DNA of 64,000 nt from Pelolinea submarina (GCF_003966975.1 NZ_AP018437.1:434001-498000), one strand, 5' to 3'. Shown: positions 15,804-27,281, counted from the first letter of the stretch. Notes: generated by a model not told the origin, from the sequence alone. A program made the numbers and translations.

Positions 15804-17207
15804 ATGAGAAAGATACATTCAATGATTGGAAAAAAGCAGGGACGATTTGTTGTATTGTTGGTTTTATTGGCCTGCGTCGGTTGCGTATCCGGAAGCTTGC
15901 AGACAGACCAAGGCTCATCTGGTGAGATTACGGATAACACCGGGTTCGCGCAGATGCTGGCGGGTAAACGCAATCCCTTTGTGGGCGATGCGTCGGCAGA
16001 TGGGGCGCTCCTGGAGGCTCTGAATATTTCTGAGGATCTTGGCGCCTATACATTTGAATTGCAGACTGATGAAGAACCTTACACGCTACGCATACTGTTT
16101 ACCGATAACGTAACTGATCCGGCTGCATTGGGTCAGGAAATGCGGAAAAATGCTGTGCTGCTGTTGGCTTTGATCGATAATGTTTCCGAGGTTCAATGGC
16201 AATACACGGCTGGTGTTTCATCTGATATTGAGGAAAATCAGATAAAGGAAAGCTTGACCCTTGATCAGATCAATGCTTTATTGGGGGGCGATGTAAAAAC
16301 GTACGGGCAGACAGCTGAGAAAGTGCAGTCTTTGCTGGATTGGCTGGATAAAAATAGCGCAGTCCTGGAAAATGAATCGACTGGGACCGGTGTGGAAGCC
16401 GACGGGGAGCCGGCAGACGCTTTGGATACGCAGGTCGGCGAAGCCATTTTGGAAGCCAACGCCGGCCAATACCCCCCAAGCGATTTTGCCACACAAGCGC
16501 ACGTGACCCTCAAGACAGTGGAAAGCGGAAATACTGTCACGGTTTACGCGATGGCACTCTACCTGGAATTTGTTTACGCGGATGATGATCTGACCGTATC
16601 GGGCGGCAGCCATATGCCGGTAGCCATTACCTTTGAGAAGAATGACCGGGGCAGTTATGACCTGAAAGAATACTGGGAGCCGCGTGATGGAACTTATTAC
16701 GCGCCTTCCATCGAGGAAAAATTCCCGGCTGATATCGCCGCGGATGCGCTGGATACACAGCCATATGTGCTGGCGGAAACGCAGGAATGCTATGCCAAGG
16801 CAGTTGCGCACGGCAATGTGGACACGGACGCAATCCTCGGAAATCTCATCGAGACCATTGCTTCCTCTCCGGCTGAGGCGTCGAACCCGGGTGCGTATAT
16901 CGAGGCGCATGCCTTTGAATACCGCGAACTTTCATATTATGGCGATGCCACCCTGCGTTATGCGTACGCACGTTTTCTCATGGGCGGGCAGACGGACCTG
17001 CAAAGCCAGATCCTGTTATCCGTCATGCGGGAGCTGCTCGGCGATGAGGATCCGGACATAACCGCAGCCGGGTCGGCGCAGGCCTGGTTCGACCTGTGGA
17101 AAGACCAAGCCGTGAGCATGCTCAACGCAAACTCAATGACTTATATGGAAGAACGTTATCCCAAAACAGCGCTCATGCTGCAAATATTGGAAGGGACTGA
17201 ATCCTGA
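15804..17207 (+). CDS. Lipoprotein of unknown function (467 aa)
   Basis: A signal peptide with hydrophobic core RFVVLLVLLACVGC and a lipobox ending at Cys24 (or Cys27) marks it as a probable lipoprotein. The remainder is soluble, acidic, and contains a DUF4825-like early segment (YTLRILFTDNV...VLLLALIDNVSEVQW) resembling small domains found in Firmicutes lipoproteins; this resemblance is weak. An ATG at 15822 is an alternative start. The second lipoprotein gene follows 44 bases later and is probably co-transcribed. No function can be assigned. Confidence 0.7.
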   Translation: MRKIHSMIGKKQGRFVVLLVLLACVGCVSGSLQTDQGSSGEITDNTGFAQMLAGKRNPFVGDASADGALLEALNISEDLGAYTFELQTDEEPYTLRILFTDNVTDPAALGQEMRKNAVLLLALIDNVSEVQWQYTAGVSSDIEENQIKESLTLDQINALLGGDVKTYGQTAEKVQSLLDWLDKNSAVLENESTGTGVEADGEPADALDTQVGEAILEANAGQYPPSDFATQAHVTLKTVESGNTVTVYAMALYLEFVYADDDLTVSGGSHMPVAITFEKNDRGSYDLKEYWEPRDGTYYAPSIEEKFPADIAADALDTQPYVLAETQECYAKAVAHGNVDTDAILGNLIETIASSPAEASNPGAYIEAHAFEYRELSYYGDATLRYAYARFLMGGQTDLQSQILLSVMRELLGDEDPDITAAGSAQAWFDLWKDQAVSMLNANSMTYMEERYPKTALMLQILEGTES

Positions 17208-17251
17208 TCGCAGTTGATTGTCCCTAAAAATATAAAAAGAGGATTTGCACA

Positions 17252-17821
17252 ATGAAAAAGTTAATCAAAACCTTTGGATGGAACCTGAGGGTGATTTCTT
17301 TTGCCTGCCTGTTCCTTTTTACTGCTTCCTGCGCTGCTGATAATACTGCTTCGGATTCGGCATTAGCAGCAATCGATGAAGTTCGCTCGGTATTGGCCTT
17401 GCCGTTAAGCCCCCTTGAGTTTGTGGAAGATGGAAGCATGGTCAATTCCCCGAATGGTGGAATGAAGATAGCGGTTTATCAGGACACCGAGGGAAGACTT
17501 TATTCATTCGCCCCCGAAACAGGAGCTGTGCTGGAAATTGACGCCAGGGTGATGTTGCCGGCGAGGTCCGCTGGAACGGATTCCAAACCTGCTTTGGATT
17601 TGGAAAAGACAGTCTTTACGTATGCACAGTCTCTTGTGCCTGATTTTGAGGCGCGTCAATCCACACTGTCTTACGAGGCCAGCGCGAAGGGCGATAATTA
17701 TTTCTTCACCTGGTACGGAGAAATGCAGCCGGGGGATACGAACCGTCCGTTCCTGCAATTTGGGATCAACAAGGACGGGATCCTCTTTGCCTACTATAAC
17801 ACCCTCGATCTGGAGGATTAA
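17252..17821 (+). CDS. Small lipoprotein of unknown function (189 aa)
   Basis: The N-terminus has a hydrophobic segment ISFACLFLFTASC, a plausible lipobox with Cys27. The mature part carries a motif reminiscent of PepSY/YcdB-like domains (YQDTEGRLYSFAPETGAVLEID and DNYFFTWYGEMQPGDTNRPFLQFGIN). The ATG follows AAAGAGGA. It lies downstream of another lipoprotein gene and converges on the TetR gene, with only 7 bases between the stops. A role in envelope peptide or metal handling is possible but unproven. Confidence 0.7.
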   Translation: MKKLIKTFGWNLRVISFACLFLFTASCAADNTASDSALAAIDEVRSVLALPLSPLEFVEDGSMVNSPNGGMKIAVYQDTEGRLYSFAPETGAVLEIDARVMLPARSAGTDSKPALDLEKTVFTYAQSLVPDFEARQSTLSYEASAKGDNYFFTWYGEMQPGDTNRPFLQFGINKDGILFAYYNTLDLED

Positions 17822-17828
17822 TTCGGGT

Positions 17829-18428
17829 TTAAGCTTGCGGTGTTTCCTGCTGTAGGTGCAGGTTGTCGCGCACCAGCGGCAGCACCTGTTTGGCGAACGT
17901 CTCCGAACTGGGTTTGTTCGAGCGTTTATCCTGGTTATGCTGCAGTGCTAATCCGTAAATGGTCCAGCTGCTGGCAGTGGCGGCGGTTTGCGTTTCGATA
18001 TCGGCCCCCACCTTGCTGATCCACAACTCCAATATCTCCTGGATTTGCTTCCTGACCTGGCGTTCCACCATTAATTCGAACTGGCTGTCGAGCGACTTGC
18101 AATGGGTGTTGGCCTGCCCGATGAATTCGATGACGGTCACGATCAACGCTTGCAGGTTGTCTTCGCTGTAATGGCAGGCATGCAGGGTGCGCTTTTCCAG
18201 CTCTGCCCGGAACACTTGTTGAATGTGATTTTCCAGCAGGGCGAATTTGTCCGGAAAATGCGCGTAAAACGTGGCCCGGTTGATCTCGGCGCGTTGGGTG
18301 ATGTCCTGCACGGTGATGGATTGAAAGCCTTTTTCAGCCAGTAAATCTCCAAAGGCTTGCTGGATTAACGCCTGCGTGCGTTTGACGCGCGGGTCGATTT
18401 TGATTTCTGTTTCCTGGTTTAACAACAT
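17829..18428 (-). CDS. TetR-family transcriptional regulator
   Basis: A 199-residue DNA-binding repressor type. The N-terminal helix-turn-helix is clear: ALIQQAFGDLLAEKGFQSIT, VQDITQRAEINRATFYAHFP, DKFALLENHIQ (residues about 18-72). The C-terminal region is the variable ligand-binding and dimerisation domain. It is transcribed divergently from the LUD-domain gene, the usual layout for a regulator and its target, and palindromes lie in the gap. Confidence 0.9.
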   Translation of the reverse strand: MLLNQETEIKIDPRVKRTQALIQQAFGDLLAEKGFQSITVQDITQRAEINRATFYAHFPDKFALLENHIQQVFRAELEKRTLHACHYSEDNLQALIVTVIEFIGQANTHCKSLDSQFELMVERQVRKQIQEILELWISKVGADIETQTAATASSWTIYGLALQHNQDKRSNKPSSETFAKQVLPLVRDNLHLQQETPQA

Positions 18429-18438
18429 TGTTGCTCCT

Positions 18439-18456
18439 GTGTTGCTTTAACAACAC
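18439..18456. promoter_or_regulatory. Palindrome, candidate TetR operator
   Basis: A perfect inverted repeat GTGTTG-CTTTAA-CAACAC lies 10 bases upstream of the tetR start. Related half-sites occur nearby: CAACATTGTTG overlapping the tetR start codon at 18423-18433, and AAACAACAGATGTTT at about 18486-18500. Several CAACA/TGTTG half-sites between divergent genes suggest autoregulation and control of the LUD gene. Confidence 0.5.
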
Positions 18457-18608
18457 TTATCGGTTATTGATGGTTGACCTATATAAACAACAGATGTTTA
18501 ATAAGCAACATCAGTAGGATAACATAAAACAACAGGAAATTCAAGTGGTTTTCCTGCGGTAACTGAAAAAATAAAAATCAAAAAGAAAAGCAATCAAGGA
18601 GAAAGATC

Positions 18609-19238
18609 ATGACACACTCAACATTAGTTCCGAATGAAGCATATGCCGGTTTAGCAACCGATGAACAGGTCGCGCGGGCCGCGAAAGCCCTGGAAGCCAA
18701 CAATATCCACACAGTCGTAGTGGAAAATGGCGAACAGGCCAAAGCGGAATTATGGAAGCTTATCCCCGCAGGATCCGAGGTTTTCACCAATACCTCGCGC
18801 ACGCTGGATGCCCTGGGCGTTCCGCAGGAAGTGGACCAGCGCTACGATTCCGTACGCGTCAAATTGGCCAAGATGAATCGTGAAACCCAGAACCGCGAGA
18901 TGATCAAAATGGGCGCGGTGCCGCAGTACATCATCGGCAGCGTGCACGCGGTCACCGAGGATGGCGTGGTAGTGGTGGCTTCCAACACCGGCAGCCAGTT
19001 GGCGCCCTACGCCGCCAGCGCCGAACACGTCATCTGGGTGGTGGGAACGCAGAAAATTGTTCCCAATCTGGAGGAAGGTTTGAAGCGCGTGCGTGAATAT
19101 ACTTACCCGTTGGAGGATGAACGCGCCCTGCAAACTTACGGCATGAACAGCTTCATCAGCAAGTGGTTGATCGTAAATCGCGAGGTCATGCCCGGCCGCA
19201 CCACCATGATCCTGGTAAAAGAAAAACTGGGATTCTAA
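18609..19238 (+). CDS. LUD-domain protein (LutC/YkgG-like)
   Basis: A 209-residue protein of the LUD (DUF162) family. Visible conserved parts are LIPAGSEVFTNTSRTLDALG near residues 50-70, VGSVHAVTEDG-like IGSVHAVTEDGVVVVASNTG near residues 115-135, and HVIWVVGTQKIVPNLEEGLKR. Relatives participate in lactate oxidation as LutC, but lutA and lutB are not next to it, so that role is uncertain. The gene is preceded by AAGGAGAAAG and controlled probably by the adjacent TetR. Confidence 0.88.
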   Translation: MTHSTLVPNEAYAGLATDEQVARAAKALEANNIHTVVVENGEQAKAELWKLIPAGSEVFTNTSRTLDALGVPQEVDQRYDSVRVKLAKMNRETQNREMIKMGAVPQYIIGSVHAVTEDGVVVVASNTGSQLAPYAASAEHVIWVVGTQKIVPNLEEGLKRVREYTYPLEDERALQTYGMNSFISKWLIVNREVMPGRTTMILVKEKLGF

Positions 19239-19263
19239 ATCGGAGTATCACCGGCGCATAAAA

Positions 19264-19298
19264 AGAGCGACCCTGAATAAGAAACAGGATCGCTTTTT
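19264..19298 (+). terminator. Rho-independent terminator
   Basis: AAAGAGCGACCCTG and CAGGATCGCTTTTT form a stem with one mismatch, followed by a T run. It ends the LUD transcript and also faces the convergent signalling operon. Confidence 0.75.
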
Positions 19299-19340
19299 TA
19301 AATTAATTGGCGATGGCGCCTGGCTTTTGAGATTGGTATT

Positions 19341-20936
19341 TTACTGCCGGACAACCTGGTTGCGGCCCTGATGTTTGGCAATGTACAGGGCTTTGTCTGC
19401 CGCTTCGCTCAATGAGGCGGCACTGTCAAATTGCGGAAATCCGGATATTCCGCAGCTGAAAGTGACCTGGAATTCTGCTTTCTGGGCGAGGTGCACGATT
19501 TGACTAAAGGAATTGCGTAAATCGTCCAGCAGTCCAACCGCTTCCCTGACTTCGGTGTTGGGCAGGATGATGACGAATTCTTCACCGCCGTAACGGCCGA
19601 TAATGTCCGCCCGCCGCAGCCGCAGCGTCAACATCTGCGCCAGGGAACGCAGTACTTTATCCCCGGTAGCGTGGCCGTAGCGATCATTGACATCCTTGAA
19701 CTCATCGATATCCAGCATGGCTAATGAAAAAGGCTGAGCGTTGCGCGCAGCCCGATTGATCTCTTGCACAAGGTGTTCACGCATGGTGGTGTGATTGAAT
19801 AGTCCGGTCAATCCATCGCGCAGCATTAAGGTCTGCAATTGGCGGTAGCGCTCAATGCGCGCTGTGACAGCCTCGATCAATGTATCCGGCTTGATCGGTT
19901 TGGTGAGAAAATCATCCCCGCCCTGGCCCACGGCGGAAAGTTGTTTCTCCCGGTCAGACTCGGCGGAAAGGTACACGATTGGTAAACCTACATAAGCTTT
20001 GATTTGCCGGATCATTTGCGCGATTTCCAATCCGGTGTAATCCGGCATATACAAATCCAGCAAGACAATGTCCGGCCTGAAATCTTCCAACATATCCAAT
20101 ACTTCGGCGGATCGGAAAACGATACAGGTTTCCATACCGGCTTTTTTCAGGTGCATGGCACTGGTTTTGGCTTGTACCTCGGAATCGTCCACGATCATCA
20201 CGCGGTAAGGCTGTGGATCTTCCTGCACATCCAACTTATTAATCTCATCCATCAGTGCGTCGATATCCACCGGTTTGGTGAAGTACCCAATACCCCCGGC
20301 GCGGATAGCCTGAATGCGTGCGGCGGTATCGTCGCGTACGGAAATAAAGAATACCGGTATTTGGTTGTTAAATTCCGCCTGTAAACTGCGGATTTCCTCG
20401 GCTCCGGCCAGCTCTCCCTCAGGAAAAACAATGTCCATTAAAACAGCCTTGGGAATTCCGTTGCGCAGCTGGTCGTGCAAATCTGCCAACTGGTTAAATA
20501 CCTGCACCTGGTAGCCAAAGCGGCTTACCTGAGCGGCTAACAATTGGGCCTGCGTCAGGTCATCGTCGATCAGGTAAATCCTTGTGTTGGAAGATGATGT
20601 CTGATTTATGGATGCCGATTGAGTATTTTCCAGCATCTGCTTGTGGTAGAGTTCGTCTAATTTTTGGTCGATACAGGCTTTAGCCAGGGTATCCAATGAG
20701 TTTTTCCAAAGTGATAAATCAGGAGGGGTGGTGGCAGAACGCAATGCGGTTTCGAGGTTGCGGGCTGCATTGCCAATGTCTGTGTATCCAATACTTAAAG
20801 CAGCACCGGCTAATCGGTGAGAAGCCTGTGCAAGTTCGCTGACAGCCTGATTCTCCGCGCCGGATGCCAGGACCGCGTCCCAGGCACTTTGAATTCTTGC
20901 ATAATCCATTCCCAACAAAATCAGGTCTTCGTCCAT
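19341..20936 (-). CDS. HPt-REC-REC-GGDEF response regulator (diguanylate cyclase)
   Basis: A 531-residue signalling protein. An N-terminal HPt-like domain has His40 in ASHRLAGAALSIGY. Two receiver domains follow, about residues 121-235 (VLMDIVFPEGE) and 246-365 (IVLLDLYMPDYTG, with LTKPIKP). The C-terminal GGDEF domain (about 370-531) has an intact GGEEF active-site motif and an RRAD inhibitory site exactly five residues upstream, so it should make cyclic di-GMP with product inhibition. It lies 16 bases downstream of the hybrid kinase gene in the same operon, implying a phosphorelay from kinase to cyclase. Confidence 0.93.
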   Translation of the reverse strand: MDEDLILLGMDYARIQSAWDAVLASGAENQAVSELAQASHRLAGAALSIGYTDIGNAARNLETALRSATTPPDLSLWKNSLDTLAKACIDQKLDELYHKQMLENTQSASINQTSSSNTRIYLIDDDLTQAQLLAAQVSRFGYQVQVFNQLADLHDQLRNGIPKAVLMDIVFPEGELAGAEEIRSLQAEFNNQIPVFFISVRDDTAARIQAIRAGGIGYFTKPVDIDALMDEINKLDVQEDPQPYRVMIVDDSEVQAKTSAMHLKKAGMETCIVFRSAEVLDMLEDFRPDIVLLDLYMPDYTGLEIAQMIRQIKAYVGLPIVYLSAESDREKQLSAVGQGGDDFLTKPIKPDTLIEAVTARIERYRQLQTLMLRDGLTGLFNHTTMREHLVQEINRAARNAQPFSLAMLDIDEFKDVNDRYGHATGDKVLRSLAQMLTLRLRRADIIGRYGGEEFVIILPNTEVREAVGLLDDLRNSFSQIVHLAQKAEFQVTFSCGISGFPQFDSAASLSEAADKALYIAKHQGRNQVVRQ

Positions 20937-20952
20937 TTATTCCCTTATATAT

Positions 20953-23370
<2,418 letters not shown>

Positions 23371-23671
23371 AAAAACCTTTGATTATTAAAACCTTATCTT
23401 CCGTTTTTAATGTCAATCTCTATTATCGCCAATATAAATAGTTTTTGATGAGTTTAATTTAATTCTATCATTATTCTTAAATTGTCTGACAATAATGGTG
23501 ATTTGTAAAATAAAAAAGATAACGAAATCGTAAAAAATGGGAAAGATTGTCTACCGTGCTTTCAGAATAATATAAATCAAATCCTAAATCGTAAATGAAA
23601 TTAACAATGCTTTTATATCTTTTGCATTCATGGGGTTGTAGTATTGCTTAGATGTAAAAGCGAGGTAAAGC
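23371..23671. other. AT-rich divergent intergenic region
   Basis: No gene is seen. The 301 bases between the divergent hybrid kinase and VOC genes are strongly AT-rich and must hold both promoters, but no box combination stands out clearly. GCGAGGT lies before the VOC start and AAAGGT before the kinase start. Confidence 0.4.
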
Positions 23672-24127
23672 ATGCCGAAAATCACCCCATTTCTATGGTT
23701 CGATCATCAAGCGGAAGAAGCCGCGAACTTTTATGTTTCAGTTTTTAAACAGGCGAAAATTCTTTCCGTTTCCCGCAGCGAGGAAGGTTCCGCTTTTACG
23801 GTATCTTTCGAGTTGGACGGCCAGGAATTCATCGCGCTGAACGGCGGACCGGTTTTCACGTTCACCCCGGCGATTTCATTCTTTGTGCACTGCAAAACAC
23901 AGGCGGAGGTGGACCATTATTGGGATAGCCTATCGGAAGGCGGTGAAGTGGAGCAATGCGGTTGGTTGAAGGACCGTTACGGCATCTCCTGGCAGATCGT
24001 CCCCGACATCCTAGGTGAATTGCTCGCTGACCCCGATCCCGTCAAGGCGCAGCGCGTGAACCAGGCCATGCTGGGCATGATCAAACTGGATATCTCCCAA
24101 CTGCAGGCTGCCTACGACGGAAAATAG
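23672..24127 (+). CDS. VOC-family (PhnB-like) protein
   Basis: A 151-residue protein of the 3-dmu-9_3-mt/PhnB branch of the vicinal oxygen chelate superfamily. ITPFLWFDHQAEEAANFYVS at the start and CGWLKDRYGISWQIVPDIL in the second half are the family hallmarks. The family name comes from an old annotation; most members have no proven enzymatic role. It is a single gene with GAGGT upstream of the start. Confidence 0.88.
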   Translation: MPKITPFLWFDHQAEEAANFYVSVFKQAKILSVSRSEEGSAFTVSFELDGQEFIALNGGPVFTFTPAISFFVHCKTQAEVDHYWDSLSEGGEVEQCGWLKDRYGISWQIVPDILGELLADPDPVKAQRVNQAMLGMIKLDISQLQAAYDGK

Positions 24128-24184
24128 ATTTGAGCTAAAATAACACCCCTGAAAATTTTGAGAGGCATGATTAATTAACTGAGA

Positions 24185-24553
24185 TTGGATTTTTTCGTTG
24201 CGATTGTTGCCATCAGTCTGGCGCTGGTGTTTTATACATTGGGTGTTTGGAGCGAAAAATTCGCCGGACGCCTGCGCGGCAGGCACCTGGTCTTGTTCTG
24301 GGTTGGGCTGGTGTTCGACACCACCGGCACGACCATGATGGGGGAGATCGCGGGCGGGCTGGATTTTAATTTGCACGGCGTGACCGGCGTATTGGCCATT
24401 ATCCTGATGCTCGGCCACGCGCTGTGGGCCACGCTGGTATTCCTCCGCAAGAATGAGCAGAAATTGCGTGACTTCCATAAGTTCAGTTTGTTCGTCTGGT
24501 TAATGTGGCTGGTGCCTTATTTCACCGGCATGATCGCGGCCATGGCCCGCTGA
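24185..24553 (+). CDS. HsmA-family small membrane protein
   Basis: A 122-residue inner-membrane protein with about four hydrophobic helices. The segments TLGVWSEKFAGRLRGRHLVL, GLVFDTTGTTMMG and HGVTGVLAIILMLGHALWA match the HsmA (TIGR03987) family as I know it; function is poorly known. The TTG at 24185 is the likely start; no ATG lies nearby in frame and the ribosome site is weak. It lies 57 bases after the VOC gene. Confidence 0.75.
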   Translation: MDFFVAIVAISLALVFYTLGVWSEKFAGRLRGRHLVLFWVGLVFDTTGTTMMGEIAGGLDFNLHGVTGVLAIILMLGHALWATLVFLRKNEQKLRDFHKFSLFVWLMWLVPYFTGMIAAMAR

Positions 24554-24579
24554 CACTAAGAAATAAGAGGACGATAAAG

Positions 24580-24607
24580 TTGCAGACCGCAGCCTGGATG
24601 CTATAAT
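24580..24607 (+). promoter_or_regulatory. Sigma70-type promoter of the ferritin-like gene
   Basis: TTGCAG, 16 bases, then an exact TATAAT at 24602-24607. A start near 24614 would give a leader of about 107 bases. Confidence 0.55.
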
Positions 24608-24720
24608 GAATCCTTGTTTGCAGATACTGTTGAAAATTGACTAAACATTCCATCCATCGCACAAGGCCATCGCATGAGGGAGCGCGAGGGAAGCGGAATG
24701 TAAAACTGGAGGAGAATGTA

Positions 24721-25026
24721 ATGCCCGATTTTGGAAACCCCTTTTCCGGCTTAGCGAATAGCCGAAAACTTACTCAGGAGGAACTTATCCGTGAAATCCG
24801 CTTTATGGTGGCAGCTGAATATGAAGCTATCCAGCTGTATATGCAGTTGGCGGAATCGACCGACAACCAGTTAGCCATCCAGGTGCTGACGGAGATCGCC
24901 GACGAGGAACGCGTGCATGCCGGTGAATTCCTGCGGCTGCTGTATGAACTGGCTCCCGACGAGAAGGATTTTTATGCCGAAGGTACCAAAGAGGTAGAAG
25001 AGAAGATCGAAGAGAACAAAAAATAG
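24721..25026 (+). CDS. Ferritin-like protein of encapsulin-cargo type
   Basis: A 101-residue two-helix ferritin-like protein. The di-iron ligands are Glu in VAAEYEAIQLYMQLA and the ExxH of IADEERVHAGEFLRLL. Its layout (KLTQEELIREIRFMVAAEYE... then an acidic tail TKEVEEKIEENKK) closely resembles encapsulated ferritins, including the ferritin-like half fused to the Pyrococcus furiosus encapsulin. Such proteins oxidise and mineralise iron inside a protein shell. No encapsulin gene is adjacent here, which is unusual. The ATG at 24721 follows GGAGGAGAA; an upstream in-frame start at 24637 (not ATG) is unlikely. Confidence 0.85.
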   Translation: MPDFGNPFSGLANSRKLTQEELIREIRFMVAAEYEAIQLYMQLAESTDNQLAIQVLTEIADEERVHAGEFLRLLYELAPDEKDFYAEGTKEVEEKIEENKK

Positions 25027-25053
25027 CAGTGTGCCTATTTTTTTACGATTGTG

Positions 25054-25081
25054 GATTACCCCGGCTTCAGCTGGGGTAATC
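25054..25081 (+). terminator. Stem-loop after the ferritin-like gene
   Basis: GATTACCCC and GGGGTAATC form a perfect 9-bp stem 28 bases after the stop. The T run behind it is poor (TGTATTT), so it may be a weak terminator or a 3' stabiliser. Confidence 0.5.
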
Positions 25082-25197
25082 TGTATTTAAGATGAAATTC
25101 AATGATTCAAAGCTTTAAATCATACAGGCATGCAGTAAAATATTATTTGTCCATCCGAGTGTTTATTGGATGATTTTGGGGATCGTAGATGGATTGG

Positions 25198-25226
25198 AAA
25201 AGCTCTCCAGATATGAGCTTTTTTTG
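25198..25226 (+). terminator. Rho-independent terminator
   Basis: AAAAGCTC and GAGCTTTT pair around a 9-base loop, followed by more T residues. It could end read-through from the ferritin-like gene, or act as a leader terminator before the lipoprotein gene 70 bases away. Confidence 0.55.
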
Positions 25227-25295
25227 TTTTCCCCGCCGAATAATGGTTCGCTTGCCGATCTGTAAGCGCCGCTAAATACAATCAAGGATCTAACA

Positions 25296-27263
25296 ATGAA
25301 AAAACAATATTTCTTTTTCCGAACTGTCGGCAGTCTATTGTTGGCAGCACTGGTTCTGGCTGCCTGCAGTGCGCCTGCTGCTGAAAGCGCACCGCCTGCA
25401 GCGCTGAATTCTGAACCGGCAATTTTTTCCGCAATAAATGAATTGGAAAATCTGTATGGATTCGGTATGCTGGAATCCATCGATCTGTCCGGGAATGATT
25501 CATTTCTTGCGGCCGAAAATGGGTTCATCTGGCAAAGTGCTGCCGGGGCCGCAGATTGGCTGTCGGAGTTCGAATTAAAGCAGGGCGACGGATTGGCTAT
25601 TGAATTCTCGTTTACGCAGCTGCCCGACACGGCGGATGCGGGTTGGGCTTTCAGCCTTGCACCGCTCAACGGCGAGTCGAGTGCGCTGCGTTTCAACACA
25701 GATGGTTTAAGCGCACGGATGGACGGACAACAGGAAAGCAGCGTTGCGTTTGAACCGGCCCCCGATTGGCAGCCCGATGTCCACTACACCGCCTTTCTGC
25801 ACCTCAACACTGCCGGTGGGTTGGACCTGCGCTTATGGGCAGTGGACCAACCCGACCCAATTCATACGGCTTCGCTGCCGGAGGCTGCCGCCGGCCCGTT
25901 TAATCTGGCTATTGAATCAGGCTCATCCCAAACCTTGATCGTCTATCGTATTTGGAAATTGGAGAACACGGTCAGCGCAAAAGCCCAGACACAGGCTTCG
26001 CAGGAAACCTTTGCCAGCATGCTGGCGGATTACACCATCCGCGATACCGAAACGGTGGAGCAGCTCAATTGCGCGGACAAGCTCGTCGGGGAAGATGGCA
26101 CCTTCACCTGGGAGGCCAGGGCTAACCAGCATTGCGATCTATTCCTGCAGCCCGGACAAGCGTTGGCCTTCGATTTTGTGCTGGCGCAGCCGGCCCGGGA
26201 TTGGCCCGGCGTGGTTTATTTGATGCTGGATGCGAATTTGGAAAATTCAAATATGCCGGTCAAGAGCCTGGGCGTAACCCTGGCAAACGCCGAGGTCGTT
26301 GCGAAACTGGATCATCAGGAAGTTGCCAGCGTGCCTTACCAGAACAGCTTTGAATTCCAACCCGGCCAGTCCTATTCCGCCCTGATCCTGATGGGGATGG
26401 ATGGCGAGATTGATATCCAAATCTGGCCCTCCGGGCAGCCGGACCAGCGCATGACGGCTCGCCTGAATGGCGAAAACGTCCCTTCCACCTGGATACCGCT
26501 GGAGAACGAAGACTGGCAAATGGGTGTTTGGGTGTCCGAAAACCAACAGATTACGCTCTCGAACCTCTCGCGTTTCAGCCTGGCAGCCGCTGCGAAGGAT
26601 TCTTTGAAAAACGATGGGGAAACCGGCGCTGCCACCTCTGAAGAAAATGAGACCGATTTGGAGAGCTGGCCGGCGACCGGTGTGATCCCCAACCTGGGAG
26701 AGTTTTTCGTTTCGGATCTGAGCGCCTATGACAGCCTGTCATGCAATGATATGGTGTTTGCGTCAAACGCTATTGACCTGCCGGCTCAGAGTGATCAGAT
26801 CAGCAGCGAGTGCCAGATCAATCTCTCCAATGATGGACAGAGTTGGATCACTGAATTTACTTTCCAGGGCGGAGATTCTTCAGAAGACGTCCCGCACCTG
26901 CTGGATTTCGCGCTGATCAATCGTGATGACGGCCGTCAGCGGTTGCTGCGCTATACACCGCATTTCAACGATGTCAGCATCAAGGTGGATGACCAATACT
27001 TGGACGCAATCACGCTGGATGGAGAATTGGATTGGGTTGCGGGGAAAAGCTACACCCTGGTGATCATCTCCCAATACGATAAATACTTTTTCGTCTGGCC
27101 CTCGGATGACCCGTCTAACAAAGCTGCGCTGGTCATCAGCGGCGATCTCTTGAGGGAATATTTCGGAGAATTCCAACCCGACGCCCTATGGCAGCTGCGC
27201 ATCTGGCAGGGAGCCGGAGTGGATGTGCGGCTGGACAACATGTACCGTTTCAGCGCGAATTGA
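25296..27263 (+). CDS. Lipoprotein with three tandem beta-sandwich modules
   Basis: A 655-residue predicted lipoprotein: signal segment SLLLAALVLAACSAP with lipobox Cys24. The mature part has three diverged repeats of one module (about residues 45-210, 235-435 and 455-655). Each contains a GQSxAxxFxF-like strand, a line such as VHYTAFLHLNTAGGLDLRLW, SYSALILMGMDGEIDIQIW or SYTLVIISQYDKYFFVW, and a closing DNMYRFS/NLSRFSL-type segment. This resembles LamG/concanavalin-like sugar-binding domains. It is probably a surface glycan-binding or adhesion protein; no catalytic motif is seen. Confidence 0.75.
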   Translation: MKKQYFFFRTVGSLLLAALVLAACSAPAAESAPPAALNSEPAIFSAINELENLYGFGMLESIDLSGNDSFLAAENGFIWQSAAGAADWLSEFELKQGDGLAIEFSFTQLPDTADAGWAFSLAPLNGESSALRFNTDGLSARMDGQQESSVAFEPAPDWQPDVHYTAFLHLNTAGGLDLRLWAVDQPDPIHTASLPEAAAGPFNLAIESGSSQTLIVYRIWKLENTVSAKAQTQASQETFASMLADYTIRDTETVEQLNCADKLVGEDGTFTWEARANQHCDLFLQPGQALAFDFVLAQPARDWPGVVYLMLDANLENSNMPVKSLGVTLANAEVVAKLDHQEVASVPYQNSFEFQPGQSYSALILMGMDGEIDIQIWPSGQPDQRMTARLNGENVPSTWIPLENEDWQMGVWVSENQQITLSNLSRFSLAAAAKDSLKNDGETGAATSEENETDLESWPATGVIPNLGEFFVSDLSAYDSLSCNDMVFASNAIDLPAQSDQISSECQINLSNDGQSWITEFTFQGGDSSEDVPHLLDFALINRDDGRQRLLRYTPHFNDVSIKVDDQYLDAITLDGELDWVAGKSYTLVIISQYDKYFFVWPSDDPSNKAALVISGDLLREYFGEFQPDALWQLRIWQGAGVDVRLDNMYRFSAN

Positions 27264-27281
27264 CCGAACACAGCTTAGTAT

